Assembly: GCA_001970955.1 (NCBI GenBank)
Contig: MPUH01001097.1
Coordinates: 1-24,243 of the forward strand
Length of the DNA: 24,243 nucleotides
From: Stentor coeruleus
Taxonomy: Eukaryota > Ciliophora > Heterotrichea > Heterotrichida > Stentoridae
Direction: 5' to 3'
Below the pieces are notes generated by a model. The model was not told where the DNA came from. It searched no databases and saw only the letters and a program-made list of their open reading frames with translations. Shown piece by piece: positions 18,593-24,243 of this stretch; the first letter of the stretch is position 1; each line of letters opens with the position of its first letter. Both the position numbers and the translations under genes were made by a program.

Positions 18593-20215
18593 AATGATTA
18601 TAAATGGCTATATGCATCCCATTTAAATTAGTTTTTTGACTAAAATTATACTAATATGGCATGAACAAAAAAATATCAGAAATTGTATTAAAACAATAAT
18701 TCTTAATAATAAACCCCAGCCTTATTATCTGTTAGTTAAAACAAGCAAAATAAAGGGGAAAAAAATCCAATCGTAAAACACATGAAATTTGAATTTTTCT
18801 ATGTGATTCTTGATGGCAAATAGTCAAAAATAATACAATTGAGTTGTATTAGTCAATAAATCTGAGTAAAAATGTGTTCAGTAACTTCAGTACATATAAA
18901 ATGTCATTTATTATTCGATACTATATAAAAAGAACTACATAGAATTTGTAATATGATGTAAATTATAATAAAGTTATTACATAAAATTTTCTAAGATTAA
19001 GTCTTGAGAGTAATATTTTGTTGTATTACATGGTAGTCTTGACGAAATCATGATAAAAAGTTATTTTATTTGACAGAAGTGGAAAATTTGCAAAAAAAAC
19101 TAAATCTTCAAAATTATTGAAGACTGTTTGAAAAGACACTCTAGAATGCATTAATTTTGGTTTATTATTATAAAATACTCAAGTTTTTAGGCTAAATCTG
19201 TAATAAATTTTAGTTTATAAAATCTTATTTTCAAGACCGAAAAGTTAGAAATTGAAATAGTAAGGCTGAAGAGATGAATTTATTGGTATAATGTTGAAGA
19301 AAGGGTGGTAAGATTAGCGGAAAATTAAGAAAAGTTGGTTAATTCAAGATATATTTAGTAGATGGTTTGTTTATATAAAAAAAGATACTCATAAATCAAT
19401 TAGAACTTAAACACAATATAAATTGTATTGATAAACAGTTTGATATAGTAATTATACTTTAGAAAGTAATATCTTGCATTTAGATGAAATCCACATTTAT
19501 TAGATAAAACTCAAAAAGAATATTCGAGAAAGACTAAGTATCATTATTTGAAACTTTGTAAAGGTTAAATTCTATTCCAAGTACTTAAATGATTAAGATT
19601 ATTATATATAATATACTATAGTATTTTTATGTTAATTACTGATTAGTAAAATTTTATATAATTTTCAAGGTTTCACTAATTTTTATTTTGCTTTTAGAAA
19701 ACAACTATATCTTTGGATTAATGATAGGCTCTGTATAATTAGAGTTAATTTGATAGGTTCAACTTAATTTATAATTGTTTTATTGGCAAAATAGTGATAT
19801 ATAAATATTTTTGACAATTACATTGAAATTCAAATATTTTCTGACACTTTGAATTTTGCTTAGGCTTTATAGGTTTTATATTTTAAAGCATACATAAACT
19901 TAAACCTTTAATTTCTTTATAAAAAACATACAAAAAGTATAAAGAAGTTGTAAATTGTTCATAAGATACTTTACATTACAACTCTTTTATAATACAATTA
20001 TATTCATGTAAAAAAAGTTAAAAAGGTAAACTAATATATAATCAAATATAATCTGTATACAAGTGTTTTAATGTTTTAATTCTAAAACCATTATAAAAAT
20101 AATAAGAAACTATTTTATAAGCTTTGTAGACTAGTACAATGAAAATATACTTTTTATAAGTTAGAAACTATTAAACTATTTAAAGTAAAGCTATTTAAGT
20201 CTAAAATTTATCTTA
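18593..20215. other. Gene-poor AT-rich stretch
   Basis: No intact gene. A small hairpin TAATACAA, TTGAG loop, TTGTATTA lies at 18831-18851, and a 9-bp stem with 16-nt loop (TTCTTTATA/TATAAAGAA) at 19913-19946; both could be chance in such AT-rich DNA. At 19236-19350 one plus-strand frame reads like a coiled coil (TEKLEIEIVRLKR, NVEERVVRLAEN) broken by TGA and TAA, possibly a relic. A 13-codon frame from ATG 18782 (MKFEFFYVILDGK) is also protein-like. The kinase's 5' flank here lacks the clear G-rich plus-strand signature seen upstream of other minus-strand genes. Confidence 0.4.
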
Positions 20216-20437
20216 TTAACTAAACTTTATGATTCTAACAATTTTTAGAAGTTTATATCCGGCATTAATGATAAATAAAACAACTCCAGCAGCAACAGTT
20301 AAGCAGATCCCAAGAGATAAAAGTAATACTAATACACACATAAATATAGCAGCCAAAAAAAAAAATTCCAAGAAGAAATAATTCAAATGAAATATTTCGA
20401 CTACTTTTTAAAGGCAAAAGTGCAGCTGCTACAGCAC
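20216..20437 (-). pseudogene. C-terminal stub of an RBR ligase gene (array copy 0)
   Basis: The minus strand reads the last membrane region of an RBR array member: AALLPLKSSRN, then, after a shift in a run of A/T near 20360, LAAIFMCVLVLLLSLGICL and a tail KLLKIVRIIKFS ending in TAA at 20216-20218. The sequence stops abruptly near 20437 and jumps straight into the 3' flank of copy 1, so the RING, IBR and catalytic parts and the 5' flank are deleted (about 1.07 kb short of the array period). The tail is of the KLLKIVRIIK subtype shared with copy 2, not with copies 1 and 3. It is a dead fragment. Confidence 0.85.
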
Positions 20438-20470
20438 ATTTTTTGTTATTAAATAAAAAATCATTTAAAA

Positions 20471-20570
20471 CTAAAAATTTACTACCTATAATTTGAATAA
20501 GTTAATTGAGTTTTATTATTCTAAAAATTTACTACCTATAATTTGAATAAGTTAATTGAGTTTTATTATT
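20471..20570. repeat. Perfect 50-bp tandem duplication
   Basis: Bases 20471-20520 are identical to 20521-20570, continuing two bases further. The unit covers the 3' flank and the last codons of RBR copy 1. The spacer between copies 1 and 2 and that between copies 2 and 3 each have only a single equivalent, so the doubling is specific to this junction with the truncated copy 0. It may mark the deletion/rearrangement joint or be an assembly overlap like the one at 23990. Confidence 0.85.
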
Positions 20571-21631
20571 CTAATTAATCTCAAAAAAGTATACCCAATT
20601 TTAATGACAAGTAAAACAAATCCAGCAGTAATAAATATGCTTATCCCAAGAGCTATAATTGCAAATAATAAACACATAATCAAAGCAGCAAGAATTAGAA
20701 ACAATAAAAAAAGTATAAATCCCCATATAATATTTGTTGTATTTTTAAAAGATACAAGTGCATCTGATGCAACAAGACTAGCTCCTATAATACCAAGTAC
20801 AAATACCAAAGCCATTAAAGGTGGTGATAAAGGTAATAATACTAAAGCTATCAAATAAGGATGTCTAAATAAAATATTTTCTAGCCAATTTCTATTTTCT
20901 TCAGCATCATATTCATTGAAATTATGTAAAGCAATAACCATAATAGGAAGAGTAAAAAAAAATAATAAAGGGGAAAATATTATCACAGCAATAATCAATA
21001 AAGGAAAATTATACCAGTCATTAATTCCTAAGCATTTATAGTGACTATGCTGATGTAAAGATTTCTCACATCTCCAACAAAATTTATAAAAACATTTACT
21101 ACAGCTCATATTAGGACATCCGCCGTTCTTTTGGATTTTCACTTTACAATTTGGACAAAGTTTTACTTGTTTAGCATTTTTCCATTTGAAAAAATCAGAA
21201 GATCCATTTCGGCATTTGTTTTTATGCCACTTTTCACTACATAAAAAGCAAAACTCATAACTACAAGTGTTACATATAAGTTTATTTGAATTTTTATAAA
21301 CAGAATGCCCTTTACATGAGGGTTGAGGACACCATCTGAAGTAAATGCTTGCTTCTAAAGATTTTTTTTCATAAAACTCGTTGTATTTGGTAAAAACTTC
21401 AGAAGATACTAAGCTTTGAATTAATTCTTTAGATAAAATCCCACAGTTACCTATAGGACATGTTATTTGCAAGACTTCAGCTTCTTGGATTTTAGTATTA
21501 AGGTAAGATTTAAGGCAACTAGTACAAAAAGTATGCTCGCAATTTGGGATTGTATAATCAGCTTGGTTTACAAGACAAATAGGACAAGTTATTGAGGATA
21601 TTAAAGGAGTCATAATATCAAAATAGTTCAT
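20552..21631 (-). CDS. Membrane-anchored RBR E3 ubiquitin ligase (array copy 1)
   Basis: I place the start at ATG 21629-21631 (359 aa) because copy 2 starts at the homologous Met and the DNA upstream aligns with the array spacer. An in-frame ATG 31 codons further up (21724) adds only spacer sequence. RING1 runs from CPIC (Cys16, 19) through CEHTFCTSC to CPIGNC (63). IBR spans about 101-140 (WCPQPSC, CNTCSYEFCFLC, H136, C140). RING2/Rcat spans about 159-200, with catalytic Cys172 in GGCPNM. RBR ligases take ubiquitin from an E2 onto this Cys, then pass it to a substrate. Three hydrophobic blocks follow (about 207-235, 258-290, 300-350), as in RNF19/RNF144-type tail-anchored ligases, placing it on an internal membrane. 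The residue two after the catalytic Cys is Asn rather than the usual His, which may weaken catalysis. Stop TAA 20552-20554. Confidence 0.93.
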   Translation of the reverse strand: MNYFDIMTPLISSITCPICLVNQADYTIPNCEHTFCTSCLKSYLNTKIQEAEVLQITCPIGNCGILSKELIQSLVSSEVFTKYNEFYEKKSLEASIYFRWCPQPSCKGHSVYKNSNKLICNTCSYEFCFLCSEKWHKNKCRNGSSDFFKWKNAKQVKLCPNCKVKIQKNGGCPNMSCSKCFYKFCWRCEKSLHQHSHYKCLGINDWYNFPLLIIAVIIFSPLLFFFTLPIMVIALHNFNEYDAEENRNWLENILFRHPYLIALVLLPLSPPLMALVFVLGIIGASLVASDALVSFKNTTNIIWGFILFLLFLILAALIMCLLFAIIALGISIFITAGFVLLVIKIGYTFLRLIRIIKLN

Positions 21632-21957
21632 ATTGGGTGATATCAGTATATTATAAAAGATAATATGAAAAGTTATTACTTTTGATATAAAGTATTTGTA
21701 TAATAAACTAATATGCAAATACAATTTTGAAGTTTTAGCAAATTATAACACTAATTATTATAGATTATTTACTTTATATAAAAATTTGGAAAATTAAGTT
21801 TTATTGATATGTAGATTTTGTTATATGATATACATTTATTGCAAATGATGATTAATTTATAAAGAACTAATCAAACTACTTTAACTTTAAATTCATTTTT
21901 TGTTATTAAATAAAAATCATTTAAAACTAGCAATTTATTACCTATAATTTGCATAAC
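21632..21957 (-). repeat. Array spacer between RBR copies 1 and 2
   Basis: This 326-bp spacer aligns nearly base for base with the 23034-23359 spacer, so 5' and 3' flanks were duplicated with the genes. The longest identical block is about 38 nt (21706-21743 versus 23108-23145) and includes ATGCAAAT. It must hold the promoter of copy 1 and the 3' end of copy 2. The block is a reasonable candidate for a shared promoter element, though recent duplication alone explains the identity. Confidence 0.75.
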
Positions 21958-22112
21958 TTAATTGAGTTTTATTATTCTAACAATTTTTAGAAGATTATAT
22001 CCGGCCTTAATGACAAATAAAACAACTCCAGTAACAACAATTAAGCTGGTCCCGAGAGCTAAAACTAAAACTAATACACACATAATTAAAGCAGCAAAAA
22101 CAAAAAAAAGTA
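21958..22112 (-). other. Out-of-frame but open C-terminal tail of RBR copy 2
   Basis: After a one-base deletion around 22130-22150, the original reading frame of copy 2 continues without a stop for about 59 codons to TAA at 21958-21960. It encodes the third membrane block (IWGLVLLVLFFVFAALIM, then VVLFVIKAGYNLLKIVRI) and the normal family end. The in-frame product instead ends early at TAG 22113-22115. An untouched downstream frame means the break is recent, is a sequencing/assembly error, or is bypassed in some way. Confidence 0.8.
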
Positions 22113-23033
22113 CTAAAAGCACCAATCCCCATATAAGTTTTGATTATTTTTATAAGGTAAAAGTGTAGCTGCTCCAGCAAAACTAATTCCTATAATACTA
22201 AGCACAATTATCAAAGCAATTAAAGGTGGCGATAAAGGTAATAATATTAAAGCTATCAAATAAGGATGCCTGAATACAAAATTTTCTAACCAACTTCTTT
22301 CATCTTCAGCATTATATTCATTAAGCTGATGTAAAACAATAACCATAATAGAAAAGGTAAAAGGAAATAGTAGAGGGGAAAATATTATCATAGCAATAAT
22401 CCATAAAGGTAAATCATACCAGTTATTAATTCCTAAGCACACATAATCATTATGGTCATCTAAAGATTTCTCGCATCTCCAACAAAATCTATAAGAACAT
22501 TTACCACAGCTCATATGAGGACATCCACCATTCTTTTGGATTTTCACTTTACAGTTTGGACAAAGTTTTACTTGTTTAGCATTTTTCCATTTGAAAAAAT
22601 CAGATTCATTTCGGCATTTGTTTTTATGCCACTTTTCACTACATAAAAAGCAAAATTCATAACTACAAGTGTTACATATAAGTTTATTTGAAGTTTCATA
22701 AACAGAATGCCCTTTACATGAGGGTTGAGGACACCATCTGAAATAAATACTGGCTTCTAAAGATTTTTTTTCATAAAACTCGTTGTATTTGGTAAAAACT
22801 TCAGAAGATACTAAGTTTTGAATTAATTCTTTAGATAAAATCCCACAGTTACCTATAGGACATGTTATTTGCAAGACTTCAGCTTCTTGGATTTTAGTAT
22901 TAAGATAAGATATAAGGCAACTAGTACAAAAAATATGCTCACAATTTGGGATTGTATAATCAGCTTGGTTTACAAGACAAATAGGACAAGTTATTGAGGA
23001 TATTAAAGGAGTTGTAAGTTCAGAATAGTCCAT
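22113..23033 (-). CDS. RBR E3 ubiquitin ligase, frameshifted (array copy 2)
   Basis: The frame from ATG 23031-23033 to TAG 22113-22115 gives 306 aa. RING1, IBR and Rcat are intact and nearly identical to copy 1. The catalytic Cys sits in GGCPHM, keeping the His that RBR ligases use next to the active Cys, which copies 1 and 3 have lost. Two hydrophobic blocks follow, then a one-base deletion relative to copy 1 near 22130-22150 replaces the third block with a short unrelated end (YKNNQNLYGDWCF). The product could still be membrane-bound and catalytically competent, or the copy may be an early pseudogene. Its out-of-frame tail is of the NLLKIVRIIKLN subtype, shared with the copy 0 stub. The spacing to copies 1 and 3 is about 1.4 kb. 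Confidence 0.88.
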   Translation of the reverse strand: MDYSELTTPLISSITCPICLVNQADYTIPNCEHIFCTSCLISYLNTKIQEAEVLQITCPIGNCGILSKELIQNLVSSEVFTKYNEFYEKKSLEASIYFRWCPQPSCKGHSVYETSNKLICNTCSYEFCFLCSEKWHKNKCRNESDFFKWKNAKQVKLCPNCKVKIQKNGGCPHMSCGKCSYRFCWRCEKSLDDHNDYVCLGINNWYDLPLWIIAMIIFSPLLFPFTFSIMVIVLHQLNEYNAEDERSWLENFVFRHPYLIALILLPLSPPLIALIIVLSIIGISFAGAATLLPYKNNQNLYGDWCF

Positions 23034-23359
23034 ATTAGGTGATATCAGTATATTGATAAAAGATAATATGGAAAGTTATTGCTTTTGATATAAAGTATTT
23101 GTATAAAAACTAATATGCAAATACAATTTTGAAGTTTTAGCAAATTGTAACACTAATTATCATAGATTATTTACTTTATATAAAAATTTGGAAAAATAAG
23201 TTTCATAGATATGCAGATTTGGTTATATGATATATATTTATTGAAATGATGTTTGATTTATGAAGAACTAATCAAACTATTTTAACTTTAAATTCACCTT
23301 TGATTATTAAATAAATAATAATTTAAAACTAGCAATTTACTACCTATAATTTGCATAAC
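23034..23359 (-). repeat. Array spacer between RBR copies 2 and 3
   Basis: Same length as and closely similar to the 21632-21957 spacer. It holds the 5' flank of copy 2 and the 3' flank of copy 3. The block at 23108-23145 is identical to that in the other spacer. Confidence 0.75.
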
Positions 23360-24243
23360 TTAATTAAGATTTATTATTCTAATTAACCTCAAAAAAGTAT
23401 ACCCAATTTTAATGACAAGTAAAATAACTCCAGCAGTAATAATTACGCTTATCCCAAGAGCTATAATTGTAAATAATAAGCACATAATCAAAGCAGCAAG
23501 AATTAGAAACAATAAAAAAAGTATAAATCCCCATATAACATTTGTTATATTTTTAAAAGATACAATTACAGCTGATGCAACAAGACTAATTCCTATAATA
23601 CCAAGTACAAATGCCAAAGCCATTAAAGGTGGTGATAAAGGTAATAATATTAAAGCTATCAAATAAGGATGTCTAAATAAAACATATTCTAACAAGTTTC
23701 TATTTTCTTCAGCATTATATTCATTCAAATGATATAAAACAATAACCATAATAGGAAGAGTAAAAGGAAATAATATAGGGGAAAATATCATCACAACAAT
23801 AATCCATAAAGGAAAATCATACCAGTTATTAATTCCTAAGCACACATACTCATTATGATAATCTAAAGATTTCTCACATCTCCAACAAAATCTATAAGAA
23901 CATTTACCACAGTTCATATTAGGACATCCGCCGTTCTTTTGGATTTTCACTTTACAATTTGGGCAAAGTTTTACTTGCTTAGCATTTTCNATTTGGGCAA
24001 AGTTTTACTTGCTTAGCATTTTCCCATTTGAAAAAATCAGATTCATTTCGGCATTTGTTTTTATGCCACTTTTCACTACATAAAAAGCAAAACTCATAAC
24101 TACAAGTGTTACATATAAGTTTATTTGAAGTTTCATAAACAGAATGTCCTTTACATGAGGGTTGAGGACACCATCTGAAATAAATGCTTGCTTCTAAAGA
24201 TTTTTTTTCATAAAACTCGTTGTATTTGGTAAAAACTTCAGAA
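23360..24243 (-). CDS. RBR E3 ubiquitin ligase, partial at right edge (array copy 3)
   Basis: The gene runs from beyond the right edge (first visible codons correspond to residue about 77 of copy 1, SEVFTKYNE) to TAA at 23360-23362. Visible parts are IBR (24050-24200), Rcat with catalytic Cys in GGCPNM (Asn instead of His, as in copy 1) and three membrane blocks, ending YTFLRLIRIINLN like copy 1. The frame appears broken at 23990, but only because of a single N flanked by a 33-bp duplicated overlap: 34 extra bases shift the frame. Ignoring one overlap copy and the N, the reading frame is continuous. A frame starting at the internal Met at 23950 is therefore not a real start. RING1 and the start codon are outside the window. 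Confidence 0.88.
23957..24023. other. Assembly joint: 33-bp duplicated overlap around an N
   Basis: Bases 23957-23989 and 23991-24023 are identical, separated by the only N in the window (23990). This is the usual trace of two contigs whose overlap was not merged by the scaffolder. It artificially disrupts RBR copy 3 and is not a biological repeat. Confidence 0.9.

Noticed and set aside
20556..20858. 100-codon plus-strand frame (and similar ones at 21962 and 23412)
   Set aside because: All three are antisense shadows of the RBR membrane-tail coding region, repeated because the genes are tandem copies.
21632..21724. 31-codon N-terminal extension of RBR copy 1
   Set aside because: Aligns with the non-coding array spacer, and copy 2 has no such extension; start moved to 21629-21631.
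1..24243. tRNA, rRNA, CRISPR, transposon or telomere signals
   Set aside because: No T-loop-like GGTTCGAAT motif, no regularly spaced short repeats, no transposase-like frame and no CCCTAA-type array was seen on reading both strands.

Overview
The window looks like nuclear DNA of a heterotrich ciliate close to Stentor. Four things point there. It is very AT-rich. All intact reading frames use the standard code, with TGG for Trp and TAA or TAG as stops. Genes are mostly single-exon. The one intron I can place is exactly 15 nt (GTA...TAG, 3680-3694 on the minus strand) and carries an in-frame stop, which is the hallmark of heterotrich introns. TGA-as-Trp (Blepharisma-type) is not needed for any intact gene. 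The species assignment is inference.

Layout, left to right. The first 64 bases may hold the 3' end of a plus-strand gene. Then come: an orphan 433-aa gene (minus); a Cys-rich gene head that looks broken (plus, 2085); a two-GAF-domain coiled-coil protein of about 557 aa made of two exons (minus, 2492-4180); a CCT-motif protein (minus, 4824-5366); a decayed gene (minus, about 6058-7010); a CDC50/LEM3 P4-ATPase subunit (plus, 7054-7983); a START-like lipid-binding protein (plus, 8909-10054); a weak relic (minus, about 10383-10580); a one-repeat MYB/SHAQKYF-like protein (plus, 10947-11261); a 2.9-kb gene-poor stretch with weak relics; a Lys-rich coiled-coil protein (plus, 14185-15348); a PCNA-like relic (minus, about 15770-16214); an acylated CAMK/CDPK-like kinase without EF hands (minus, 17387-18592); and a 1.6-kb gene-poor stretch.

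The right end, from 20216, is a tandem array of membrane-anchored RBR (RING-IBR-RING) E3 ubiquitin ligases on the minus strand with a period of about 1.4 kb. It holds one C-terminal stub, one full copy, one frameshifted copy and one copy running off the window. Two C-terminal subtypes alternate along the array. The single N at 23990 is an unmerged assembly overlap that breaks copy 3 artificially.

Two window-wide patterns stand out. First, gene flanks carry a strong strand skew: 5' flanks are C-rich and nearly G-free on the sense strand, 3' flanks are G-rich and nearly C-free, and the sign flips between genes. Second, several 'empty' AT-rich stretches contain broken coding remnants, one of them PCNA-like. 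The genes do not form one pathway. The only functional neighbourhood is the RBR array, plus a weak lipid theme (CDC50 next to a START protein). I found no credible tRNA, rRNA, CRISPR array, transposon or telomere.
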